A DNA stretch of 64,000 nucleotides from JBBRBB01 sp038206235 (GCA_038206235.1 JBBRBB010000012.1:1-64000), one strand, 5' to 3'; shown: positions 44,136-53,593, numbered from the stretch's first letter. Notes: generated from the letters alone by a model not told the origin. Numbers and translations: made by a program.

Positions 44136-47100
44136 ATGACAATAAAAAAATTGCTTGTTGCTAATCGAGGTGAAATAGCCATAAGGGTTCTTAGAGCTGC
44201 CACAGAGCTGCAAATAAAAACGGTCGCTATTTTCACTTATGAAGATCGTTATTCTCTTCATCGCTACAAAGCTGATGAAGCTTATCAAATCGGTAAAGCT
44301 GATGACCCGCTAAAGCCTTATCTCAACATAGAAGAAATTGTAAGCACAGCAAAAAAACAAAACGTGGATGCTATTCATCCCGGCTATGGATTTCTTTCAG
44401 AGAATGCATTATTTGCAAGAAGATGCCGAGAAGAAAATATCATTTTTGTTGGTCCATCTTCCGAAGTAATGGAACAATTAGGCGATAAGATTGCTGCAAA
44501 AAAAGTAGCAGAGCGGGCAAATGTGCCGTTAATAGAGGATAGTAAAAAAGATTTAGCCGATATTAAAATAGCAAAAGCAGAAGCCGGGCGTATAGGTTAT
44601 CCCGTCATTATAAAAGCTGCTGCAGGCGGTGGCGGCAGGGGTATGCGTGTAGTAAGAAATGAAGAGCAATTAAAAAAACTTTTACCTGAAGCAAGAAACG
44701 AAGCAAAGGTTGCATTTGGCGATGATACTGTTTTCCTTGAAAAATTTATTGAGAATCCCAAGCACATTGAAGTACAAATCATGGGAGACCATTATAACAA
44801 TCTTATACATTTATTTGAAAGAGATTGCTCTGTACAACGCCGTTTTCAAAAAGTGGTGGAAGTAGCGCCGGCAATTTCATTAAAGCAAGAAACAAAAAGA
44901 AAGCTGTACGATTATGCTATACGCATTTGCAAACAGGTAAATTATAATAATGTTGGTACGGTTGAATTTTTGGTTGATAAAGCGGAAAATATTTTTTTTA
45001 TTGAAGTGAATCCCCGCATACAGGTTGAGCACACTGTTACTGAAGAAGTAACCGGGGTTGATATTGTAAAGAACCAGATATTAATTGCGGATGATTACAA
45101 GCTCACCGACCCGGAAATAAATATCCAGTCTCAATCACAGCTCTCTGTTTCAGGTGTTGCCATTCAGTGTCGCGTAACTACAGAAGATCCATCAAATAAT
45201 TTTAAACCGGATTTCGGAACCTTGATTGCCTATCGCAATGCAGGCGGCCCGGGCATTCGTCTCGATGAAGGCAGCTCTTACTCGGGTGTTAGCATTTCTC
45301 CTTTCTTCGATTCACTGCTTGTAAAGATTACAGCCAACGGAAGAAATTTACCAGAGTCCTGTGAAAGATTAATAAGAACATTAAGAGAGTTTCGCATTCG
45401 CGGAGTGCAAACCAATATTCCTTTTCTTGAAAATGTATTAGAAAATTCTACTTTTCAAAATGGAGATGCAACTGTAAACTTTATTGACAACCATCCTGAA
45501 TTATTTGAATTAAAACCAAGGCTCGACCGCGGCACAAAAACTCTTAGATACATTGCCGATGTAATTGTAAATGGTAATCCCGATGTTGCTAAAATAAATC
45601 CAACGGTTGAATTCAGAAATGCGATGGTGCCTGATTTTAATGAGCATCTAAAACCCAAAGGCACAAAGGATTTGCTGAATGAATTGGGAAGAGAAAAATT
45701 TATTCAATGGCTGAAAGATGAAATAGCCATTCAATATACCGATTGCACTTTTCGTGATGCGCATCAATCATTGCTTGCCACAAGAGTGCGCACTATTGAT
45801 ATGCTGCGTGTGGCAGAAGCCGTTTCAAAAAATCATCCCCAGCTATTTTCTATCGAAATGTGGGGCGGCGCAACCTTTGATGTTGCGTTGCGCTTTTTGC
45901 ACGAATGTCCCTGGCAGCGTTTGCGCATGATGCGTCAGTGCATTCCCAACATTCTTTTTCAAATGCTGATACGCGGTTCAAATGCAGTTGGCTATACGGC
46001 CTATCCCGATAACCTTGTAGAAGAATTTATTGAGAAGGCATGGATGGAAGGAAAAGGAATTGACATCTTCCGCATATTCGATTCTCTCAACTGGCCCGAA
46101 GGAATGAAGGTTAGCATTAATGCAGTGCGTGAAAGAACCGGCGCTCTTGCCGAAGCATGTATATGTTACACAGGTGATTTTCTTGATGAGAATAAAAATC
46201 AAAAATTCAATCTTCAATATTATCTCAACCTCGCAAGACAGCTTGAAGATGCAGGTGCACACATCCTGGGAATTAAAGATATGGCCGGGCTTTTAAAACC
46301 ACTACAGGCAAAAGTGTTGATTGAAGAATTGAAGAAAGTCATCAGCCTTCCCGTTCATCTGCACACACACGACACTTCCGGTATTCAGTCAACAACGTAT
46401 TTAAGAGCTATTGAAGCAGGCGTTGATGTTGTTGATGTAGCACTCGCTTCAATGAGCGGACTTACATCGCAACCAAACTTTAATTCTATTGTTGCAATGA
46501 TGAAAGGTCATGAAAGAGAATTGGAAATGAATATTGATAAGCTCAACGAGCTTTCCAATTACTGGGAAGATGTAAGAGAATATTATTATCCCTTCGAGTG
46601 TGAATTAAAAGCAGGCACAGCCGAAGTATTTGACCATGAAATTCCCGGAGGTCAATATTCAAATCTTCGTCCGCAGGCACGCTCTCTTGGATTGGAAGAT
46701 AAATTTCATCTCATCAAAAAAAATTATGCAGTTGTAAATAAAATGTTTGGCGATATAGTGAAAGTAACACCATCATCAAAAGTAGTTGGTGATATGGCGC
46801 TTTTCATGACAGCCAATTGCTACACCGAGCAGGATATTTATCAAAAAGGCGAAACGATTTCTTTTCCTGATTCAGTAATTGGTTTATTCAAAGGCGATCT
46901 CGGTCAAACACCAGGCGGCTTTCCGCCTGCATTGCAAAAAATAATTTTGAAAGATGAAAAGCCTTATACTGACAGACCAAATGCACATCTTCAGCCCATC
47001 AACTTTGAAAAAGCTTTTGCAGATTTCAAAGCAAAGTATGGTCAGCAATGCACAGAGTACGACCTGCTCTCTTATTTATTTTATCCAAAAGTGTTTGATG

Positions 47101-47576
47101 AGTTTCATAAGCACAGCTCACAGTTTGGCGAAGTAAATTATTTACCCACGCCTGTTTTCTTTTACGGCTTAAAGCAAAACGAAGAAGTATTGATTGAGCT
47201 GTCTGCAGGCAAAAGCATCCTCGTAAAATTTATGTACATGAGCGAAACCGATGAAGATGGAAACTGTCAAGTGTTCTTTAAGCTAAACGGGCAAACACGC
47301 TCAATAGAAGTAAAAGACAGAAGCTACAAAACAACAAAGCAAATGCATCGCAAGGCATCCGCTGCAAATGAAATAGGTACACCATTGCAGGGTAAGCTTT
47401 CACGCATACTCGTAAAAGAGGGCGACAAGCTGGAAAAAAATGCGCCGCTCTTCACCATTGAAGCCATGAAAATGGAGAGCACCATTGTATGCCCGCATGC
47501 TGCAATTGTAAAAGCCATTGTTTTAAAAGAAGGCATATTAGTACAGCAGGACGATTTGGTAATAGAGTTGAGTTGA
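44136..47576 (+). CDS. pyc: Pyruvate carboxylase
   Basis: This 1146-residue single-chain biotin enzyme makes oxaloacetate from pyruvate, bicarbonate and ATP for the TCA cycle and gluconeogenesis. Order of domains: biotin carboxylase (1-450; KLLVANRGEIAIRVLRAA, the glycine-rich AAAGGGGRGMRVV, EVNPRIQVEHTVTE); carboxyltransferase (about 530-800; YTDCTFRDAHQSLLATRVR, LRGSNAVGYTAYPDN-type region, HLHTHDTSG); PC tetramerisation region; and C-terminal biotinyl domain with EAMKMES, Lys1112 being biotinylated. Length equals that of typical pyruvate carboxylases. It is monocistronic and convergent with res. Confidence 0.97.
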   Translation: MTIKKLLVANRGEIAIRVLRAATELQIKTVAIFTYEDRYSLHRYKADEAYQIGKADDPLKPYLNIEEIVSTAKKQNVDAIHPGYGFLSENALFARRCREENIIFVGPSSEVMEQLGDKIAAKKVAERANVPLIEDSKKDLADIKIAKAEAGRIGYPVIIKAAAGGGGRGMRVVRNEEQLKKLLPEARNEAKVAFGDDTVFLEKFIENPKHIEVQIMGDHYNNLIHLFERDCSVQRRFQKVVEVAPAISLKQETKRKLYDYAIRICKQVNYNNVGTVEFLVDKAENIFFIEVNPRIQVEHTVTEEVTGVDIVKNQILIADDYKLTDPEINIQSQSQLSVSGVAIQCRVTTEDPSNNFKPDFGTLIAYRNAGGPGIRLDEGSSYSGVSISPFFDSLLVKITANGRNLPESCERLIRTLREFRIRGVQTNIPFLENVLENSTFQNGDATVNFIDNHPELFELKPRLDRGTKTLRYIADVIVNGNPDVAKINPTVEFRNAMVPDFNEHLKPKGTKDLLNELGREKFIQWLKDEIAIQYTDCTFRDAHQSLLATRVRTIDMLRVAEAVSKNHPQLFSIEMWGGATFDVALRFLHECPWQRLRMMRQCIPNILFQMLIRGSNAVGYTAYPDNLVEEFIEKAWMEGKGIDIFRIFDSLNWPEGMKVSINAVRERTGALAEACICYTGDFLDENKNQKFNLQYYLNLARQLEDAGAHILGIKDMAGLLKPLQAKVLIEELKKVISLPVHLHTHDTSGIQSTTYLRAIEAGVDVVDVALASMSGLTSQPNFNSIVAMMKGHERELEMNIDKLNELSNYWEDVREYYYPFECELKAGTAEVFDHEIPGGQYSNLRPQARSLGLEDKFHLIKKNYAVVNKMFGDIVKVTPSSKVVGDMALFMTANCYTEQDIYQKGETISFPDSVIGLFKGDLGQTPGGFPPALQKIILKDEKPYTDRPNAHLQPINFEKAFADFKAKYGQQCTEYDLLSYLFYPKVFDEFHKHSSQFGEVNYLPTPVFFYGLKQNEEVLIELSAGKSILVKFMYMSETDEDGNCQVFFKLNGQTRSIEVKDRSYKTTKQMHRKASAANEIGTPLQGKLSRILVKEGDKLEKNAPLFTIEAMKMESTIVCPHAAIVKAIVLKEGILVQQDDLVIELS

Positions 47577-47627
47577 TGTATTATTTTTTTTGATACCTGT
47601 ATTACTTGTGTGAATTGCAAGCGTGTG

Positions 47628-50225
47628 TTAACTGTCACACAATGTCGGTGGATTTACAACTGCAACCAATTCCTCAAAGTTGTCAGCATGCAATTGCGCA
47701 AAATCTTTCTGAGGAACTTTTATGTATTGCCAGCTTTCTACAGTCAACTGTGTGGCTTTGTTGCACCAGTTTATTGCAGCATTGTCTTTTAGTCGCACTT
47801 CAATATCTTCTCTGCCTTTCGTTTCAATTATCCAATTTGTCTTGTCGTCAGAAATAGCAATGAAGTCAGGGAAATAATTTCTGATGTTCGCAAGTGTGTC
47901 TGTGTATTGAATGCAAAAACCAAACTGCTCCGGCAGTTTTGCAAATGCTTTAATGTCCTCTGCTTTTTCAAGAAACCTGGCAAAGTCATATTCATATTCA
48001 TTGTCGCAAGGCGTGTAATTGAAAATAGATTTCTTCGCTTCCAAAACTTTCCTGGATGTGGGGAAGGGCAGAGTAGTAGAAAGCAAACGACTGGCAGAAA
48101 GCAATTGTGGTTCTTTTTTTTCAATCACAATTTCACGCAATGCCTTTTCAAATTCTTTTATCACTACATAGCTTGCAATGTTGCTGCTGATAGCTTTGAT
48201 AACATTCTCGTCACTCAGGTCAACAGTTTTTCCAAATGCTTTTCGTTCAAAGAAGTCACGGATTTTCGGTGCAAGCAAAGCAAACTGCGAAGGCAGTTTA
48301 ATATTCTGTGCAATTCGTCTTGCATAATAACCGATTACTTCTTCTGCTGTTTGCGCAGGCGGTATTGTGTATTCTCTCTCTAAGAGTTTTTCATCAGTTA
48401 AAATATCTCTGCCTTCATAAATGAAAGTTTTTGTTTCTTCCAATTCTTTTCCTTTCAACGGAAGCTTGTTGATGTTGAACTTCACTACATCCATCGCTTC
48501 AATTTCTTCTGCCAAAGATTTTTTTCTTCCCAGCGACGGAGAAATGTCAGGAACTCCGATGTCAAATTCTTTTTTCTCCTCAACAGGCTGAATCGTGATG
48601 ATTTTCAGTTTGTCTTTTCCGATTTGGAATGTATCAAACTTCAAACCTTCAAGCTTCTCCAAATCTTCTACAAACTCCATGAATGCTTTGTTGCCGATGA
48701 TGTCAACTCTTTCTGTGTAGCTGTCAATCATATTGCGAAACATCAATCGCAAACCTCTGCCGATAGTTTGTTCCGGAAGAATGTTTGCTTTAGCTGTGTA
48801 TGGTCGCAAGCCTACAACTACTGTAACATTCTGCACATCCCAACCCTCACGCAACATGAGCACAGACACGATCGCATTCACAGGATTTTTATCATGGTCA
48901 ACTTCTCTTGCCAGCTTTCTCGCAACATCCAAATCTTTTTTTGAAACCTCTCCGCTTTTGTCCGTGTGAATGATTAGCGTTTTATCTCCTCCGAATTCAG
49001 CGGGAAATTTTGTTCGCATCCAATCTCCCACATCGTCCGCTTCATCGGTGTTGTTCATCATCACAAACAAAATCGGTTTCTTTTTTAACGGTGCAAGCTG
49101 TTCGCTGTATTCTTTCCATCGTTCAACTCCTGCCGTAAGAAAACCTTTGTATCGTGTTGTTGCTATATCGCTTCTTGCTTCATCAATTTTTGAAATTCCT
49201 TTTATGGGTCTTTTTACAATGCGGTCAAGTATTGCCTGCTTCAACGGATAATCAAAGATTGTCCATGCAAACAAACTTCCTTTGCTGTATCGTGGTGTTG
49301 CGGAAAAATCAAGTTGCAGCCCCACCCCGGCCCTCCCCTTCGTGGAGGGAGTTTGCAAACGCTCATGCAGCTTGCGAATGAATTTATTCCATTCGCTTTC
49401 TTCATCGTGTGTGTGATGCGCTTCATCATTCATCACCATCAGCAAGCCGTCACGCTTTACAATGCGTTCATCAAAATCTGTAACCTCTGTTTTTGTAGCT
49501 GGCGGCTGTGAGCCTAACATGGCTGTCATTATATCAACCTCTGCTGTATTGGTTCTTTCACCGCGTTCATAGAATTGCTGAATGTTGGTGAGATACAAAC
49601 TGCCGCTGCTGTTTGTGCGTTCTGTATCGCCACGCATATAGTATTCCATTTCCCAAAGCCAGCGCAAATGTTTTGGAAGAAGCGGAAGTGTGTTGAAAGT
49701 TTTTCCGCTTTCGAAATCGATGCGCAATCGTTCAAAGACAATCACATTGGGAGCAAGGATTAAAAAGTTGTTTGCAAAATCTTGTTCGCCTCTCAGATAA
49801 TTGGCAAATTGCCACACCATGCTCATGCTCATCACAAGCGTTTTTCCACTGCCTGTTGCCATCTTCACACAATACCTTGCAAACTCATCGTAAGGCGGCA
49901 ATCGTAAATCTTTGGTAGTGAAAGCAAATTTTTCCAGTAACTCTTTTCTGTTTTTTATTTTCTCAACTTCAAAAATGTAAATCAAAGTTTCCATCGCTTC
50001 ACGCTGTGCTAAGTGAAAGCGAAAGCTTAGTCCGTTGGGTAAAATGTGGTCCGTGCGAAACCAGAAGTTTAGCAACTCTCTTGTGGTGTAGGTAATGCCT
50101 TTATAATTTTCTGCCCGCCATGATTTCACCGCCTCACGAATGGCAGGCACACAGGCGGCTGTGCTCAACTGTTCCTGTATGTTGAACATGTTTGCTTGCG
50201 AATTATCTTTTTTCTTTTTTGCCAT
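47628..50225 (-). CDS. Type III restriction endonuclease subunit Res (helicase-nuclease)
   Basis: This 865-residue protein has an SF2 helicase core: Walker A KMATGSGKTLVMS (residues 121-133), the Walker B DEAH form in VMNDEAHHTHDE, motif III DFSATPRYSKG and motif VI-like EQTIGRGLRLM. A C-terminal PD-(D/E)XK nuclease follows (NYFPDFIAI ... WIIETKGRED, about residue 820). It translocates on DNA and cuts when two Mod-bound sites interact. Between motifs II and III a palindromic repeat encodes TPSTKGRAGVG in frame. It is the last gene of the mod-fic-res run and is preceded by an eight-palindrome array. Confidence 0.92.
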   Translation of the reverse strand: MAKKKKDNSQANMFNIQEQLSTAACVPAIREAVKSWRAENYKGITYTTRELLNFWFRTDHILPNGLSFRFHLAQREAMETLIYIFEVEKIKNRKELLEKFAFTTKDLRLPPYDEFARYCVKMATGSGKTLVMSMSMVWQFANYLRGEQDFANNFLILAPNVIVFERLRIDFESGKTFNTLPLLPKHLRWLWEMEYYMRGDTERTNSSGSLYLTNIQQFYERGERTNTAEVDIMTAMLGSQPPATKTEVTDFDERIVKRDGLLMVMNDEAHHTHDEESEWNKFIRKLHERLQTPSTKGRAGVGLQLDFSATPRYSKGSLFAWTIFDYPLKQAILDRIVKRPIKGISKIDEARSDIATTRYKGFLTAGVERWKEYSEQLAPLKKKPILFVMMNNTDEADDVGDWMRTKFPAEFGGDKTLIIHTDKSGEVSKKDLDVARKLAREVDHDKNPVNAIVSVLMLREGWDVQNVTVVVGLRPYTAKANILPEQTIGRGLRLMFRNMIDSYTERVDIIGNKAFMEFVEDLEKLEGLKFDTFQIGKDKLKIITIQPVEEKKEFDIGVPDISPSLGRKKSLAEEIEAMDVVKFNINKLPLKGKELEETKTFIYEGRDILTDEKLLEREYTIPPAQTAEEVIGYYARRIAQNIKLPSQFALLAPKIRDFFERKAFGKTVDLSDENVIKAISSNIASYVVIKEFEKALREIVIEKKEPQLLSASRLLSTTLPFPTSRKVLEAKKSIFNYTPCDNEYEYDFARFLEKAEDIKAFAKLPEQFGFCIQYTDTLANIRNYFPDFIAISDDKTNWIIETKGREDIEVRLKDNAAINWCNKATQLTVESWQYIKVPQKDFAQLHADNFEELVAVVNPPTLCDS
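49320..49351. repeat. GC-rich palindromic element in frame in res
   Basis: The element centres on CCCTCCCCTTCGTGGAGGG, with CCCTCC/GGAGGG arms and a CCCCACCCCGG flank, in an AT-rich gene. It encodes about ten residues (TPSTKGRAGVG) between helicase motifs II and III. A related CTCCTTTTGGAG-type element lies in mod. Confidence 0.75.
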
Positions 50226-50259
50226 TTTTCTTTTTTCAATCTATACCTGTTCTTTTAAA

Positions 50260-50576
50260 CGTGTACCCAAAATCGGATTTTCAGATACATGTTTTTTGGA
50301 TATGCACCCAAAACAGCGATTTCGGGTACATGATGCGTTTATCATAAGTAGAAAATGATGTTTTCTATACATGAGAACCCTGTCATGTATAGAAAATGGC
50401 GGTTTTCTATACATAAGAGTTTTGTCATGGGCAAAGCGATTTTATGTTCACAAGATTTTGGATATGTACCCAAAACTCCGATTTCGGGTACATGATGCGT
50501 CTATCATGAGTAGAAAATGCTGTTTTCTATACATGAGCGTTTTATCATAGGCAAAAAATTGAATTTTCTACTCATG
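50260..50576. repeat. Array of eight palindromes at ~41-bp pitch between fic and res
   Basis: Palindrome centres fall near 50276, 50316, 50358, 50399, 50436, 50478, 50520 and 50561, so spacings are about 41, 41, 41, 37, 42, 41 and 41. The best unit has a perfect 12-bp stem, ATGTATAGAAAA (50385-50396) with TTTTCTATACAT (50403-50414). Another has ATGTACCC (50464-50471) with GGGTACAT (50486-50493). Two stem classes occur, GTACCCAAAA and GTATAGAAAA, each with its own complementary partner, i.e. paired changes. The right-most unit contains the fic stop codon; the left end is about 35 bp from the res start. Confidence 0.85.
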
Positions 50577-51692
50577 ATGTGGGTTTATCGTTTTAACCGA
50601 TGTTGCTTTTTGAATACTGGCTTTATTAAGATTGAATAGTTGAAATAAAGGTTCGTTGATGTAAAAATTTGTCTTCCATATTTTTTGCTTCTTTAAAAAA
50701 TGATGTTTTTGCAATGCGTTGAGGTAATTCGCGGCAGTTTTACGGCTAACATCCAAATCTTCCATCACAAATTCTATTTTGGTATAAGGATGTTTGAAAA
50801 TATTGTTCAGCAAATCCTGGCTATATACTTTAGGCAATTCTTTTCTAATACGATTTTTATAGTCCTGCATCAGGTTACGGATATTACTGATTACATCAAT
50901 AGTTTCTTTAGCAGTTTTTTCTACACCTTCGAGCATATATAAAATCCATTCTTCCCAATTTCCTTTCTCACGAACCTGCTGCAATAAGCGATAATAATCG
51001 CCTTTGCGCTGAATGATAAAACGGCTGAGATAAAGGATTGGAAGATCAAGTAAATCTTGCTGCACTAAGTAGAGAATATTCAGAATACGACCTGTGCGTC
51101 CATTGCCATCATAAAACGGATGAATGGTTTCAAACTGAAAATGCAATAAAGCCATTTTAGTGAGGGGATCAACCTCACTCATTCCATCATCATTAATGAA
51201 TGCTTCAAGGTTATTCATCAACCGGCTTATTGTATCGAAATCCTGCGGAGGTGTATAAACAGTGTCTCCGGTAGCTTCATTGATTAGTGCAGTGCCCGGA
51301 ACTTTCCGGTATCCTGCATCATTTTGTTCCAGAATTTTTTGAATGGTGAGAATATGATTCTGCGTAATGAGTTTTTGTTTTCGCACTAATTGAAATCCAT
51401 GCTTCAGTGCATCAGCATACCGGCTTACTTCTTTAGCTGAGGCATCAGAGAATAAATTTTCAAACAATTGCGCTTTATACAATTCATCGTGGGTAGTAAT
51501 GATGTTTTCAATTGCCGAACTGTCTTTTGCTTCCTGCAATACAAGTGTGTTGATAAGAATATTTTCATTTGGTATGGTAGCAGACTTGCCTTTTAATTCA
51601 GCCAAATAGCGGTGTGCCGAAGTCAATCTTTTTAAAATGGCTTTGGTTTCAAGATCTGTGTTTGGCGGTAGTGGTTTTATTTCGTATTTCAT
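50568..51692 (-). CDS. Fic-family protein (AMP transferase) with C-terminal winged helix
   Basis: This 374-residue protein has the Fic active-site motif HPFYDGNGRTGR at residues 191-202, a complete match to HxFx(D/E)GNGRxxR. An N-terminal inhibitory helix carries SSAIEN (residues 58-63), fitting (S/T)xxxE(G/N), so it is a class II self-inhibited Fic. The last ~80 residues form a winged-helix-like domain (TKIEFVMEDLDVSRKTAANYLNALQKHHFLKK). Fic enzymes transfer AMP or similar groups to protein hydroxyls. Its start overlaps the mod stop by 4 bp (ATGA), so it is translationally coupled inside the restriction operon. Its stop lies within a palindrome array. The target is unknown. Confidence 0.93.
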   Translation of the reverse strand: MKYEIKPLPPNTDLETKAILKRLTSAHRYLAELKGKSATIPNENILINTLVLQEAKDSSAIENIITTHDELYKAQLFENLFSDASAKEVSRYADALKHGFQLVRKQKLITQNHILTIQKILEQNDAGYRKVPGTALINEATGDTVYTPPQDFDTISRLMNNLEAFINDDGMSEVDPLTKMALLHFQFETIHPFYDGNGRTGRILNILYLVQQDLLDLPILYLSRFIIQRKGDYYRLLQQVREKGNWEEWILYMLEGVEKTAKETIDVISNIRNLMQDYKNRIRKELPKVYSQDLLNNIFKHPYTKIEFVMEDLDVSRKTAANYLNALQKHHFLKKQKIWKTNFYINEPLFQLFNLNKASIQKATSVKTINPHHE

Positions 51693-53593
51693 TTTGCTTC
51701 TGCTTCAACTGCTTTGGTAGTATCGTTTCCTAAAATGTCAATCACTTTTACCACTACTGTGTATTTTCCTTTCTCCTCGTAAATGTGCGATGCGCTTAAT
51801 TCAATCTTTGGATTTTGTTTGGTGCGGTAACTCTGCCACTCATTGTGAAATGTATCATCACGGAAGTTCCAGTCCACTGCCCAGTAGTCAATCCACTGAC
51901 TCCAATGCGTAATGTTTCCGCGAACATCATCGGGCAAATCATCCTGTGGCATTATGAAATTGTCAAGAGTGAGTGTTATCTTCTTTTTGTCTGCTTTCAC
52001 TTTTATTTTCAGTGCAGCCAATTCATAAAATTTTATGTCACCTTGCTCCACTGCTTTTTTCTCCAGCACTTCACGCGGAATTTTTTTGAACGAAACATTT
52101 ACTTTGTTTTGTGCCGCAAATTGTGCAGCAGTTTCATTCACATCAAAAGCAAAATCCCATCCTAAAAAATCAATACCATTTTTCTCTGCACTTTTTTCTT
52201 TACCCACCAATTTCCAAAACTCTCTGATAGTTGCTTTAATATCTTCGACTGTAACAGGCGCATCCACAGTACCTACATGAACCATCCTTCCTGCCTTTGC
52301 ACCGTGCAGCCAGGTGTAACCATCCAAAGTTTTTCCATGATACAATTCAATGATGAAATGCTTATATGATTTTTCCTGCTCAAGCTGTTTTTCCATTGCG
52401 GACTTGTTCTCCTCTCCTTTTGGAGAGGGGTTAGGGGTGAGGTCAAACTCTGCCTGCATCCATTGCTGACGTTCATACTTGCCAAGATTCTGAACTATGA
52501 AAGGTTTTATATCTTTAATACCAAGCAATCTTTTTCTTGTAGTGTGTATCGCAAATCTTCCCAAGTCGCAAGTAATCCATCTGCGTTTCTGTTTTTCTGC
52601 AACAGATGCTGTGGTTCCACTTCCGCAAAAAGCATCTAAAACTAAATCGCCTTCATTGCTGCTTGCTTTTATTACTCTTTCTAAAAGTGTTTCGGGCTTT
52701 TGTGTTGGATAACCATTTCTTTCTAATGCGTTTTGCCTTAGAAATGCAATATCCCAAACATCTGGTATTGGAATTCCTTCATTCTCCTCGTAAAATTGCT
52801 TTCTTTCATATCTCAATCTGTATCTTCTTCCATCTGTATCAACATGAACAAAAGTTTGTTTGATGTACTCTTCGGTCAATGCTTTCCATTGTTTATTGAA
52901 GGTAAAATTGTCTTTGTCCTTTGTATAGAAAAGTAATGTGTCATGATCACGTATCCAATTTTGTGCTTTGCCTTTAAACCCTGAAACATTATTGCTCCAC
53001 CAAATAATTTCCCTTTGGAAATTTTCATATCCAAATACTTCATCTAATATAGATTTACAATAGTGAACTACATGCCAGTCCAAATGAATGTAAATACTTC
53101 CATCATCAGCAAGTAATTCTTTCAGCAATAAAACAGTTTCATAAAACCACTGTAAGTAGCTATCAAGCCCTCTACCCCAAGTGTCCCTATATGCCTTCTG
53201 TTCAATTATGCTCGGAAGTTTTGTGAATTCAGTTTCTTCATCTTCTTCTACATCTGGATTGCTGGAAATCTTTGCAGTGAAAGAAAAATCTGCTCCAATA
53301 TTAAAAGGCCGATCAATACAAATAAGGTTCACCTTGCCTGCAAATTCAGGCAGCAAGGAAGGTAACACATATTTTTTGTCGCCCCAAATAAGCCGGTTGC
53401 GCCATTCCTTATTATATTGTGTTGTCGGTTCGCTTGCAAAAAAGTCAAGTGACTTTTGCCGTTGCTGTGAACTTTCGTTTACAGTTTCTATAGTTTGAAA
53501 GGGAAGTGCAATACGAACGGGAGTTACTTTTTGAGCCTGCCCCGGTTTTTTATCGGGGTCTTTGTATTTTCCTTCCCAAATTAGTTCGGTCAT
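51689..53593 (-). CDS. Type III modification methyltransferase Mod (N6-adenine/N4-cytosine, beta class)
   Basis: This 634-residue site-specific DNA methyltransferase has the beta-class order: motif IV first (VNLICIDRPFNIGADFSF, residues 88-105), a target-recognition region, then YPTQKPETLLERVI and the AdoMet motif LVLDAFCGSGTTASVAE (about residue 310). Motif IV normally reads DPPY or DPPF; here residue 95 is Arg (codon CGG, 53309-53311), one base from CCG Pro. That change could weaken or abolish catalysis. A palindromic repeat inserts LTPNPSPKGEENK in frame after motif I. Mod supplies sequence recognition for Res. It is the first gene of mod-fic-res. Confidence 0.92.
   Translation of the reverse strand: MTELIWEGKYKDPDKKPGQAQKVTPVRIALPFQTIETVNESSQQRQKSLDFFASEPTTQYNKEWRNRLIWGDKKYVLPSLLPEFAGKVNLICIDRPFNIGADFSFTAKISSNPDVEEDEETEFTKLPSIIEQKAYRDTWGRGLDSYLQWFYETVLLLKELLADDGSIYIHLDWHVVHYCKSILDEVFGYENFQREIIWWSNNVSGFKGKAQNWIRDHDTLLFYTKDKDNFTFNKQWKALTEEYIKQTFVHVDTDGRRYRLRYERKQFYEENEGIPIPDVWDIAFLRQNALERNGYPTQKPETLLERVIKASSNEGDLVLDAFCGSGTTASVAEKQKRRWITCDLGRFAIHTTRKRLLGIKDIKPFIVQNLGKYERQQWMQAEFDLTPNPSPKGEENKSAMEKQLEQEKSYKHFIIELYHGKTLDGYTWLHGAKAGRMVHVGTVDAPVTVEDIKATIREFWKLVGKEKSAEKNGIDFLGWDFAFDVNETAAQFAAQNKVNVSFKKIPREVLEKKAVEQGDIKFYELAALKIKVKADKKKITLTLDNFIMPQDDLPDDVRGNITHWSQWIDYWAVDWNFRDDTFHNEWQSYRTKQNPKIELSASHIYEEKGKYTVVVKVIDILGNDTTKAVEAEAK
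52409..52442. repeat. CTCTCC-TTTT-GGAGAG palindromic element in frame in mod
   Basis: A perfect 7-bp stem CCTCTCC/GGAGAGG (52411-52417 with 52422-52428) and TTTT loop is followed by GGTTAGGGGTGAGG. On the coding strand it reads LTPNPSPKGE, a peptide known from this widespread intergenic repeat when it falls inside genes. Confidence 0.85.

Noticed and set aside
47606..47857. Small plus-strand frames at the 3' end of res
   Set aside because: They are antisense to the nuclease domain of Res.
50260..50576. CRISPR-like or retron-like repeat array
   Set aside because: The pitch is about 41 bp, but the units are palindromes with short non-unique links, no spacer diversity is present, and no cas or reverse transcriptase gene is near.
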